Origin: a virus
Strand: one strand, 5' to 3'
DNA: 35,475 nucleotides
IMG/VR virus record: IMGVR_UViG_3300045738_000347
Span: 1 to 35,475 of that record
Each line of letters starts with the position of its first letter. Position 1 is the stretch's first letter. The notes below the pieces were generated by a model, which was given only the letters and a program-made list of their open reading frames with translations, made no database searches and was not told the origin of the DNA. The position numbers were made by a program, and so were the translations under genes. Positions 6,918 through 15,192 of this stretch are shown here, piece by piece.

Positions 6918-9326
6918 ATGATACATAAAAACAAAAAAAATACCTTCCCAAGTCAATCGGTTAGTGATGCTGAAAAATCTACTTTAGAATATGGTACACA
7001 AGTAGCGAATGCTGTAGAATCAGAATGGTTTAAAAAAGATGCTTCAAGTGCTAAATATTTAACCACACAAAATAATTATCATAAACTAAGATTATATGCG
7101 CGAGGAGAACAAAGCATACAAAAATATAAAGATGAACTATCTATTAATGGTGATTTAAGTTATCTTAATTTAGATTGGAAACCTGTACCTATTATACCTA
7201 AATTTGTAGATATTGTTGTTAACGGAATATCAGAAAGAGCATATGAATTAAAATCATATTCTCAAGACCCTTCTTCATTGAAAAAACGAACAGATTATGT
7301 TAAAGGTATACTTGATGATATGAAATTAAAGCAATTTAAAAACGTTGTGTTAAGTGCATCGGGTGTTAATACTTTTAATAATGATCCAGATACTTTACCT
7401 GAAAATGATCAAGAAGTAGCATTACATATGCAATTGGATTATAAACAATCTATAGAAATTGCATCAGAAGAAGCATTAAATAATTTGTTTGATTTAAACA
7501 AATATGATTTAATTAAAAAAAGATTAGATTATGATTTAACAGTGCTGGGTATAGCTGCGGTAAAAACATCTTTTAACACAGCTGAGGGAATTAAAATTGA
7601 TTATGTTGATCCAGCTACTTTAGTGTATTCATATACTGAATCACCACATTTTGAGGATTTATTCTATGTGGGTGAAGTGAGGCGTGTTAATATATCAGAA
7701 TTAATGAAGCAGTTTCCTAATCTATCCCCAGAATATGTTAAGAAATTAGAAGAACTTGGTCCATCCCACAAAACACAAGGTATTGCATCCAGTGCACTCC
7801 AAAAACATGAGGGATCAATTGATGTGTTATATTTTGAATATAAAACATATAACCATCAAGTATACAAGATAAAAGAAGGTGCTAGTGGTGGTAATAGATC
7901 AATTAAAAAACCAGGTGATTTTCAACCACTTGATCCAGAGAATTTTCAAGTTGCTAGAAGAGCAATTGAAGTGTTATATGCTGGTGCGAAGATAATTGGT
8001 ATGGATGATATTCTTGATTGGAAATTATTGGAAAATATGACACGACCTAAATCTGATGTAACGAAAGTTCAAATGAGTTACAGTATGGTTGCACCTAGAT
8101 TATATAAGGGTAGAATGGAATCTTTAGTTAGTAGGATGATATCATTTGCTGATATGATACAACTAACTCATTTAAAACTACAACAAGTTTTAGCTAGAAT
8201 GGTTCCTGATGGAGTTTATTTAGATGCTGATGGTCTTGCTGAAGTTGATCTTGGTAATGGAACAAATTACAATCCGCAAGAAGCATTAAATATGTTTTTC
8301 CAAACTGGTAGTGTAATTGGTAGATCAATGACACAAGATGGTGAATTTAATAATGGAAAAATACCAATACAAGAATTAAGTTCTGGATCTGGTGGTCAAA
8401 AAATTGCTAGTTTAATTAATTCGTATAATTATTATTTACAAATGATAAGGGACGTAACCGGATTAAATGAAGCTAGGGATGGTAGTACACCTGATTCTAA
8501 TGCGTTGGTTGGTGTTCAGAAACTTGCTGCAGCAAATTCAAATACAGCAACTAGACATATTTTACAGGGCGGTTTATATTTAACATTAAAAACAGCAGAA
8601 GCATTATCATTAAGAATATCTGATGTACTAGAATTTTCAAAAACCAAAAATTCATTTATAAATTCATTAGGTCGATTTAATGTAGGTGCATTAGAAGATA
8701 TTAAATTCTTACATTTACATGATTTTGGTATATTCTTAGAATTAACACCAGATGAAGAAGAAAAACAACTCCTTGAAAATAATATTCAAATGGCGTTACA
8801 GAAAGAACAAATACAATTAGAGGATGCTATCGATGTTAGAGAAATCAAAAATTTAAAATTAGCAAATCAACTATTGAAATTACGTAGACGTAAAAAGTTT
8901 GAGCAAGATAGAAAATTACAAATGGAAAATATTCAAGCACAAACACAATCAAATGCTCAAGCGGCACAAGCGGCGGCGGCGGCAGACATGCAAAAACAAC
9001 AAGGAATAGCGGAAAGTAAAGTACAAATAAATCAAGCACAACTGGAATTTGATATTAAAAAAATGGAGACAGAAGCACAAATAAAAAAAGAATTAATGCA
9101 ACACGAGTTCAATCTGAATGTTCAATTAAAACAAATGGACTTAGATGTTGTAAGTAACAAAGATACTATAAAGGAAGATCGTAAAGATGAAAGAACAAGA
9201 ATTCAAGCATCTCAACAATCTGAATTAATAGATCAAAGAACTAACAAAAAACCACCAAAAAAATTTGAATCCTCAGGGAATGATAATTTAGGGGGTTTTG
9301 GTTTAGAGCAATTTGAACCACGTTAA
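6918..9326 (+). CDS. Portal protein
   Basis: 802 residues, directly after the large terminase. Portal-like features: an N-terminal helical region with YARGEQSIQKYKDEL, WKPVPIIPKFVDIVVNGISE (about 92-111), LDYDLTVLGIAAVKTSF, and YVDPATLVYSYTESPHFED near residues 229-247. These resemble portal/head-tail connectors of podovirus-like marine phages. The last ~190 residues are a long Gln/Lys-rich coiled coil (RRRKKFEQDRK, MQKQQGIAESKVQ), which may form the extended portal barrel seen in P22-like portals. A GCG codon run at 8970-8981 encodes part of an Ala stretch. Function: 12-fold DNA entry channel at the capsid vertex. Size and order support the call. Confidence 0.85.
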   Translation: MIHKNKKNTFPSQSVSDAEKSTLEYGTQVANAVESEWFKKDASSAKYLTTQNNYHKLRLYARGEQSIQKYKDELSINGDLSYLNLDWKPVPIIPKFVDIVVNGISERAYELKSYSQDPSSLKKRTDYVKGILDDMKLKQFKNVVLSASGVNTFNNDPDTLPENDQEVALHMQLDYKQSIEIASEEALNNLFDLNKYDLIKKRLDYDLTVLGIAAVKTSFNTAEGIKIDYVDPATLVYSYTESPHFEDLFYVGEVRRVNISELMKQFPNLSPEYVKKLEELGPSHKTQGIASSALQKHEGSIDVLYFEYKTYNHQVYKIKEGASGGNRSIKKPGDFQPLDPENFQVARRAIEVLYAGAKIIGMDDILDWKLLENMTRPKSDVTKVQMSYSMVAPRLYKGRMESLVSRMISFADMIQLTHLKLQQVLARMVPDGVYLDADGLAEVDLGNGTNYNPQEALNMFFQTGSVIGRSMTQDGEFNNGKIPIQELSSGSGGQKIASLINSYNYYLQMIRDVTGLNEARDGSTPDSNALVGVQKLAAANSNTATRHILQGGLYLTLKTAEALSLRISDVLEFSKTKNSFINSLGRFNVGALEDIKFLHLHDFGIFLELTPDEEEKQLLENNIQMALQKEQIQLEDAIDVREIKNLKLANQLLKLRRRKKFEQDRKLQMENIQAQTQSNAQAAQAAAAADMQKQQGIAESKVQINQAQLEFDIKKMETEAQIKKELMQHEFNLNVQLKQMDLDVVSNKDTIKEDRKDERTRIQASQQSELIDQRTNKKPPKKFESSGNDNLGGFGLEQFEPR

Positions 9327-9343
9327 CATTAACATTAACATTA
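9323..9343 (+). repeat. TTAACA tandem repeat over the portal stop codon
   Basis: Three and a half copies of the hexamer TTAACA run from 9323, including the portal TAA, into the gap before the scaffold-like gene. The rest of the 34-bp gap is AT-rich with no hairpin. Probably a slippage product; no function is apparent. Confidence 0.6.
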
Positions 9344-9360
9344 TTTTATAAAATTATATT

Positions 9361-10575
9361 ATGGCAAATGCAAAAACAAAAAAAACCGAAAAGGTTGTAG
9401 ACAAAGTAGTTAAAGAAAAAACTGAAGCTAAAGTTGTTGACCAACCTAAAGAGGAAAAAAGTAGCAACTTCAAGGAAGATGGTACTTATAAATTAGATTT
9501 AAATAAAATCAATAAACAAGATAAGGCTGTTGAAGAACAAAAAACAGATAAAGTAGATGTAGATACATCTACAGAAACCGATAAACAAGAAGAAAAAGTT
9601 GAAAGTAAAAAGGAAATAGAAACACCTGTTCTTGAGGAGATTACTAACGAAAAACAAGATAGTGATCAAGAAGCTACTGATGAAATAAAAACTGATCAAG
9701 TAGAAATAGAAAAAGAAGAAATTAAAGAAAATACTCCAGGAATGGACCTACCAGACAACATGAAAAAAGTCGTTGACTTTATGAATGAGACCGGTGGATC
9801 ACTTGAAGACTATGTTAGGCTCAATGTGGATTATTCAAAAACAGATGATAGTACTCTTTTAGAAGAGTATTATAGACAAACGAAACCCCATCTATCTGCA
9901 GATGAGAGAAACTTCTTAATTGAAGATAATTTCTCTTATAATGAGGATGTTGATGAGGTTACAAATGTCAAACGTAAAAAACTTGCTTTTAAAGAAGCGG
10001 TTGCAGAAGCTAGAAAAAGTTTGGAGCAAATGAAAGGTAAATACTATGACGAAATTAAAATGGGTTCAAAGTTACCTCCTGAGCAACAAAAGGCAATAGA
10101 TTTCTTTGATCGTTACAACAAAGAGCAAGATCAAGTTAAAAAACTAACAATAAAGCAACAGGCACATTTTGATAAAAAAACAAACGAGGTTTTCGACAAT
10201 AAATTCAAAGGTTTTGAATTTTCAGTTGGTGATAAAAAATATCGTTATAATATCAAAGATGTTGAAGCAAATAAAACAGCACAAAGTAATGTACTAAATG
10301 TTTTTAGTCCATATATAGATAAAAACAATCTACTTCATAATGCTAGTGGTTATCATAAATCATTATTTGCTGCAAGAAACCCTGATGCTATTGCTAATCA
10401 TTTTTACCAACAAGGTAAAGCTGACGCTGTTTCAGAAATTACTAAGGATTCAAAAAATATAAATATGGATCCTAGGAAAACTGATACAAGTTCAGTTGAT
10501 ACTGGAGGGGTAAAATATAAAGTGATTAGTGGTGACGATAGTTCAAAACTTAAATACAAACTTAAAAATTATTAA
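9361..10575 (+). CDS. Scaffold-like capsid assembly protein
   Basis: 404 residues, lying exactly between portal and major capsid genes, where tailed phages usually encode the scaffold. The first ~125 residues are low-complexity and very rich in Lys, Glu and Asp with few hydrophobics (KKTEKVVDKVVKEKTEAKVV), so probably disordered. The middle (about 130-270) is charged and helical (KRKKLAFKEAVAEARKSLEQ). The C-terminus is basic and Lys/Tyr-rich (KVISGDDSSKLKYKLKNY); in several phages the scaffold C-terminus binds the coat protein. No protease motif is seen. Composition and position support scaffold; homology is not demonstrated. Confidence 0.65.
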   Translation: MANAKTKKTEKVVDKVVKEKTEAKVVDQPKEEKSSNFKEDGTYKLDLNKINKQDKAVEEQKTDKVDVDTSTETDKQEEKVESKKEIETPVLEEITNEKQDSDQEATDEIKTDQVEIEKEEIKENTPGMDLPDNMKKVVDFMNETGGSLEDYVRLNVDYSKTDDSTLLEEYYRQTKPHLSADERNFLIEDNFSYNEDVDEVTNVKRKKLAFKEAVAEARKSLEQMKGKYYDEIKMGSKLPPEQQKAIDFFDRYNKEQDQVKKLTIKQQAHFDKKTNEVFDNKFKGFEFSVGDKKYRYNIKDVEANKTAQSNVLNVFSPYIDKNNLLHNASGYHKSLFAARNPDAIANHFYQQGKADAVSEITKDSKNINMDPRKTDTSSVDTGGVKYKVISGDDSSKLKYKLKNY

Positions 10576-10592
10576 AATAAAAATTAAAAATT

Positions 10593-12053
10593 ATGGCAAT
10601 TACAAGTCCAACGGACCCCATAGCGGCGCCCGTTAAACAAACAGCAGATGCTAACTACTTAGATTTTAGCACCGGTTGGGCACAACAATATCTACCAGAG
10701 CTTTACGAAGCGGAGGTAGAAAGATATGGTAACAGAATGTTATCAGGCTTCTTATCCCAAGTAGGGGCAGAAGAAGCAATGGCATCAGACAAGGTAGTCT
10801 GGTCGGAACAAGGTAGATTACATATTTCTGTAACTACTGCAGCGTCAGCTGACATAGCGAATGATAAAATTACTTTTTCTTCGCAAGCAGATGCTGAATT
10901 ATTTAGAATCAATGACACAGTATTGTTATATTGTACAGTTGATGGTACTACAGCGGCTAACGTTGGAAAAACTATCAAATGTCTCGTAACAGCTGAAGAT
11001 TATTCTAATAGTAAAGTAACGGTTATTCCTTATGGTCAAGCTACATTAGATGCTGGATCAGGAGCTATAGGTACTTTTACCACAGCTTCTGTTTTTAGAG
11101 CTATGGTATATGGTTCTGAGCATAAAAAAGGTGCTTCTTTAACTAGAAACGCTTTAAATCCAAGCTTCCAAACTTTCGACAACAAACCAATTATAATCAG
11201 GGACAGATTCATTATTAATGGTTCTGACGCTGCTCAAATAGGTTGGGTTGAAGTAAGTGGTGAAGAAGGACAAAGTGGTTACTTATGGTACTTAAAAGCT
11301 GAAGGTGATACTAGAGCACGTTTCAATGATTATCTTGAAATGTCAATGGTTGAATCTGAAAAAGCAGTGGGTACACAATTAGACTCAACTTTAGGAACAG
11401 GTACAGGAGCAACAGGTTCTCCGGGTACTGAAGGTTTATTTTCAGCTATCAATTCAAGAGGTCATGTTAGTGTAGACACTATGATCGGAACATTTGCTAC
11501 TGATTTAGCTTACTTTGATGCTATTCTTGCAAAATTTGATGCGCAAGGAGCGATTGAAGAAAACATGTTATATTTGAATAGAGATACTACTCTAAAAATT
11601 GATGATATGTTAGGAGCACTTAATAGAGGTGAGGCACTTAGTGCATCATTTGGTGTGTTTAATAACTCTGCTGATATGGCTGTTAATTTAGGTTTCAATG
11701 GATTTAGAAGAGGTTCTTATGACTTCTATAAAACTGATTGGAAATACTTAAATGACAAACAAGCACATGGTAGCAATCCAGAAGGAGTTGCTAATACAAA
11801 CATCACAGGTGTAGTTATACCGGCTGGTACATCTTCTGTATATGACGAAGGAATGGGTAGAAATATTAAAAGACCTTTCTTACACGTTAGATATAGAAAA
11901 TCTGATACCGAGGATAGAAAATTAAAAACATGGATCACGGGTTCTGTTGGAGGTAATGTTACTTCTGATGAGGATGCAATGATCGTTAATTATCTATCAG
12001 AAAGATGTTTAGTTGTACAAGCAGCTAACAACTTTATGTTATTAAAAGCTTAA
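10593..12053 (+). CDS. Major capsid protein
   Basis: 486 residues. Assigned from position (after the scaffold-like gene and before head-tail genes), size, mixed alpha/beta composition and a strong dedicated terminator just downstream. The N-terminus (NYLDFSTGWAQQYLPELYEA, about residues 21-40) looks like the N-arm and helix of a HK97-fold coat protein. The centre holds ENMLYLNRDTTLKIDDMLG, and the C-terminus IVNYLSERCLVVQAANNFML is typical of coat proteins of this phage group as I recall it. Codon use is slightly less AT-rich (GCC, GCG, CTC codons near the start), consistent with high expression. No signal peptide or enzyme motif. HK97 fold is inferred. Confidence 0.75.
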   Translation: MAITSPTDPIAAPVKQTADANYLDFSTGWAQQYLPELYEAEVERYGNRMLSGFLSQVGAEEAMASDKVVWSEQGRLHISVTTAASADIANDKITFSSQADAELFRINDTVLLYCTVDGTTAANVGKTIKCLVTAEDYSNSKVTVIPYGQATLDAGSGAIGTFTTASVFRAMVYGSEHKKGASLTRNALNPSFQTFDNKPIIIRDRFIINGSDAAQIGWVEVSGEEGQSGYLWYLKAEGDTRARFNDYLEMSMVESEKAVGTQLDSTLGTGTGATGSPGTEGLFSAINSRGHVSVDTMIGTFATDLAYFDAILAKFDAQGAIEENMLYLNRDTTLKIDDMLGALNRGEALSASFGVFNNSADMAVNLGFNGFRRGSYDFYKTDWKYLNDKQAHGSNPEGVANTNITGVVIPAGTSSVYDEGMGRNIKRPFLHVRYRKSDTEDRKLKTWITGSVGGNVTSDEDAMIVNYLSERCLVVQAANNFMLLKA

Positions 12054-12075
12054 TAACATTATATATATAAAGAGT

Positions 12076-12107
12076 TAGGCGCTTCGGCGCCTACCCCTTT
12101 ATTTTTT
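12076..12107 (+). terminator. Strong intrinsic terminator after the capsid gene
   Basis: A perfect 7-bp stem taggcgc (12076-12082) / gcgccta (12087-12093) closes an exceptionally stable TTCG tetraloop in the C(UUCG)G context. It is followed by ccccttta and a run of six T (to 12107). It is the most GC-rich element in an AT-rich region and the only classical Rho-independent terminator I see in the window. It would shut off or attenuate the terminase-portal-scaffold-capsid transcript after the capsid gene. Confidence 0.88.
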
Positions 12108-12130
12108 AAATTATTTAATTATATTATATT

Positions 12131-12892
12131 ATGAAAAACGTAAAAGAAAAAGCTATTCCCACAGCTGAGAAAAAATGGGAAATTAAAGATAGAACATATA
12201 CGTTAACTGGTCCATATACACCATTAACATATATGCTTAAATCTAAGAATGTATTTTGGTTTGATGAAGAAAAAGGTTATCAAAGAGAATTAAAAAATAC
12301 AACAAATCAAATAACACCTTTTGTTGATGAATTTAAAGGTGATGCTAGATTAGAACATATAACATTTGATGATGGTGTTCTTAAGGTACCAAAAGAAAAA
12401 GTAACTTTACAAAAATTACTTTCTTTATATCACCCAGCTTTAGATAAAGAGTATATTGAGTTTAATCCTATTAAAGTAGCACATGATGAAGTTGCTGATA
12501 TTGAATTAGAAATAGAAGCTTTAAATCTTGCTAAAGATTTAGATATTGAACATATTGAAGCAATTTTACGAGTGGAACAAGGTAGTTCTATTAACACGCT
12601 GACATCTAAAGAATTGAAAAGGGATATTTTAGTTATGGCTAAAAATAATCCACAGTTATTATTAGATTTAGCAAAAGATGAGAATGTTGAACTTAGGAAT
12701 TTTGGTATAAAAGCTGTTGAAGCTGGATTACTTAATTTATCAGGTGATAACAGATCATTCACATGGGGAAAAAATAAAAGGAAAGTTATGACAGTTCCTT
12801 TTGATGAACACCCATATTCTGCGCTAGCAGTATTTTTCAAAACCGATGAAGGTTTAGAAATATATAAAAACATAGAAAAAAGATTAAAATAA
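12131..12892 (+). CDS. Hypothetical protein between capsid and tail genes
   Basis: 253 residues, the first gene after the capsid terminator, with ATTATATTATG at its start. The N-terminal ~110 residues have mixed beta character and aromatic motifs (YTPLTYMLKSKNVFWFDEEK). The central part (about 115-200) is acidic and helical (DEVADIELEIEALNLAKDLD). The C-terminus has RSFTWGKNKRKVMTVPFDEH. No signal peptide or membrane segment. The position suits a head-tail connector or a minor head protein, but I do not recognise the family. Confidence 0.7.
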   Translation: MKNVKEKAIPTAEKKWEIKDRTYTLTGPYTPLTYMLKSKNVFWFDEEKGYQRELKNTTNQITPFVDEFKGDARLEHITFDDGVLKVPKEKVTLQKLLSLYHPALDKEYIEFNPIKVAHDEVADIELEIEALNLAKDLDIEHIEAILRVEQGSSINTLTSKELKRDILVMAKNNPQLLLDLAKDENVELRNFGIKAVEAGLLNLSGDNRSFTWGKNKRKVMTVPFDEHPYSALAVFFKTDEGLEIYKNIEKRLK

Positions 12893-12908
12893 TTAATCAC
12901 TTTATAGG

Positions 12909-12931
12909 ATGGTCATTCTATGAGTGACCAT
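12909..12931 (+). terminator. Stem-loop in the gap after the 253-residue gene
   Basis: atggtcattc (12909-12918) pairs with gagtgaccat (12922-12931) over 10 bp with one wobble and a 3-base loop. It lies in the 60-bp gap before the next gene. The downstream sequence is A/T-mixed rather than a T run, so it may attenuate transcription or protect mRNA ends rather than terminate fully. Confidence 0.45.
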
Positions 12932-12952
12932 TACTATAAATAAAAAGAAATT

Positions 12953-14020
12953 ATGGCAATAAATATAGATTCAATATATAAATCAGTACTATCAATTTTA
13001 AATAAAGAACAAAGAGGTTATATTACACCGGATGAATTTAATAAAATTGGTAAACAAATGCAATTAAGTTTGTTAGATCAATCATTCACACAATATAATA
13101 AAAGTATTAACTTACAAAATACACATGCGACCAATGAAGGATATGCTGACTTGCCACAAAACATACAAAATAAAATTGATGTTTTTTATAAAACAAGTGA
13201 TATTACATTAAGTAATGGTATTGGAACTTTACCAACTGATTTATATAAAATTATTAATTTATCAATAAGTAATCAAACAATAAAATTAGAAAAAGTTGAT
13301 AAAGATAAAATTCCTTATTTATTATCTTCCCCACTGACACGTCCGTCAGAAACATTTCCAATATATTATACAAGAGTTAGTGATATTATTGTAGAACCAG
13401 CATTAAGCGACCTAGCGTGGACTGGTGGTGCTGTTAAAGCAGAATATATTAAAGTTCCATCATCTCCAAGATGGGGTTATAGTATTGATGCAACATACGG
13501 TACAAATATATATGATGATAGAGTATTTGTAGATACTGGTTTAGTAACGGGTGTTGGTGAATTAACATCATCTAGTGCTTCCACTGACTTAACAGGTACT
13601 GATGGTTCATACGAATTTATTAAAGCTGTGTCCGGAGGTAACGGTTGGATTAATGGAGTGGGAACAGGTATTGGCGCTAAGTTAAAGATAACAGTAGATT
13701 CTAATGTTTTTACGGTTGATGTTATTGACGTTGGATCGGGATTTGCTATAGGAGATACAATTATAATTTCAACAGCTAGAGATACAGATATTAGTAGTAA
13801 TCATATGAATTTAAATAGTAATTTAGTTATAACCCTATCTGCTACAGATATATATAATAGTAGCACGATAGGTTCAACAAATTTTGAATTACATGAATCT
13901 GAAGAATCTAATTTAATATTAGGAATTTTAAGTTATTGTGGCATCACAATAAAAGACCCAACAATTACACAACAAGCCGGTCAAATTCTACAAGCAAACG
14001 AAACAGTAAAACAACAATAA
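12953..14020 (+). CDS. Head-tail connector or tail structural protein with Gly-rich beta module
   Basis: 355 residues. The N-terminal ~200 residues are helical then beta-rich (NIDSIYKSVLSILNKEQRGY, ILNKEQRGYITPDEFNKIG, YIKVPSSPRWGY). Residues ~235-305 form an inserted module: GVGTGIGAKLKITVDSN, then VDVGSGFAIGDTI-like sequence, ending NLVITLSATDIYN. The same module appears in the 1419-residue protein downstream. Preceded by a hairpin and the AAATT-ATG start context; the next gene starts 2 bp after its stop. The position corresponds to head-completion or adaptor proteins of podoviruses, such as T7 gp11. Structural role likely; exact identity not established. Confidence 0.65.
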   Translation: MAINIDSIYKSVLSILNKEQRGYITPDEFNKIGKQMQLSLLDQSFTQYNKSINLQNTHATNEGYADLPQNIQNKIDVFYKTSDITLSNGIGTLPTDLYKIINLSISNQTIKLEKVDKDKIPYLLSSPLTRPSETFPIYYTRVSDIIVEPALSDLAWTGGAVKAEYIKVPSSPRWGYSIDATYGTNIYDDRVFVDTGLVTGVGELTSSSASTDLTGTDGSYEFIKAVSGGNGWINGVGTGIGAKLKITVDSNVFTVDVIDVGSGFAIGDTIIISTARDTDISSNHMNLNSNLVITLSATDIYNSSTIGSTNFELHESEESNLILGILSYCGITIKDPTITQQAGQILQANETVKQQ

Positions 14021-14021
14021 A

Positions 14022-15185
14022 ATGCCAAATAAAGGATTATTAGGAACAACAACAAAACAGTCATATTATAGTCAAAGCCAAAGCTTTACAACAGCTAATG
14101 GCACAATAACTGGATCAAGTGGTGAATTTACTTTAACTACAGCTTATTTTCCTACATTACCAACCGCTGAATCTCAAATTCAAGTTTTTATTAATAATGT
14201 AGAAATAAATAAATCTAATTATACATATAATGTCGGTAGTACTTACCGTATTGTTTTTTCAAGCATAAATACTAATGCTAGCGTACAAGTAACCGCCACT
14301 GGAGCACCATTAACTGGTTTAGTTGTAAAAGTAAAAGAATCAACTAAAGCAGAAAAATATGGAGGATATAGGTATATATCATTACAAGATATAACAAATA
14401 ATTTTATGATTGGATATGTTGGGAACGGTAAATTAATAAAAAATATTCAAAGATCTGATATATTATTTTACGCGAGAAGGGGTATACAAGAATTTGCGTA
14501 TGATGTTTCAAGGGTTGAAAAAATACAAGAAATTGATCTTGGTCCAAATTTAAATATAACCATGCCTCAGGATTATATTAATTATGTTAAAATAACATGG
14601 GTGGATGATGCTGGTGGGGAGCATTTGATTATGCCTGCTAGGTATACATCTAAACCCTCAGAATCAATTCTTCAAGCGTCTGATTATACATACATGTTTG
14701 ATGAAGATGGTGACACTTTAACAGGTAGTTCAACAATAGATACTAATTTTAAAGATAATACCGTTTTAAATTTAAATAATGCTATTAATGATGACTATTA
14801 TTATAATACTGAATATAATAGTGGTGGAAGATATGGTTTAGAACCAGAATTAGCAAATAAAAATGGGGTTTTTATAATAGATGAAGCTAACGGTACAATT
14901 AATTTTAGTAGCGACTTGAATGAAAAAACTATAATATTAAAATATATATCTGATGGTGTTGGTACAGATAGCGAAATGCAAGTACATAAATTTGCTGAAG
15001 AAGCTATGTATAAACATATTGCATTTAATATACTATCTGCAAAAGAAAACATACCAGAATATATTATTAATAGATATAGAAAAGATAAAAGAGCCGCTTT
15101 ACGAAATGCTAAAATAAGATTATCAAATGTAAAAATTGAAGAATTAACTCAAGTAATGAGGGGTAAAACAAAGCATATTAAATAA
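14022..15185 (+). CDS. Tail adaptor-type structural protein
   Basis: 387 residues. The N-terminal ~90 residues look like a beta-sandwich (VFINNVEINKSNYTYNVGS). A more conserved-looking core follows: YRYISLQDITNNFMIGYVGN, then SDILFYARRGIQEFAYDVSR. I associate this with head-to-tail adaptor or tail-tube proteins of marine podovirus-like phages (recalled, not searched). The end is basic and helical (IINRYRKDKRAALRNAKIRL). It starts 2 bp after the 355-residue gene and ends 7 bp before the large tail gene, so it is one expression unit with them. No enzymatic motif. Confidence 0.6.
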   Translation: MPNKGLLGTTTKQSYYSQSQSFTTANGTITGSSGEFTLTTAYFPTLPTAESQIQVFINNVEINKSNYTYNVGSTYRIVFSSINTNASVQVTATGAPLTGLVVKVKESTKAEKYGGYRYISLQDITNNFMIGYVGNGKLIKNIQRSDILFYARRGIQEFAYDVSRVEKIQEIDLGPNLNITMPQDYINYVKITWVDDAGGEHLIMPARYTSKPSESILQASDYTYMFDEDGDTLTGSSTIDTNFKDNTVLNLNNAINDDYYYNTEYNSGGRYGLEPELANKNGVFIIDEANGTINFSSDLNEKTIILKYISDGVGTDSEMQVHKFAEEAMYKHIAFNILSAKENIPEYIINRYRKDKRAALRNAKIRLSNVKIEELTQVMRGKTKHIK

Positions 15186-15192
15186 AGAATAA

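Noticed and set aside
9323-9343. TTAACA repeat as an origin iteron or CRISPR-like array
   Set aside because: Only about 3.5 short, contiguous copies with no spacers and no replication gene nearby; slippage explains it.
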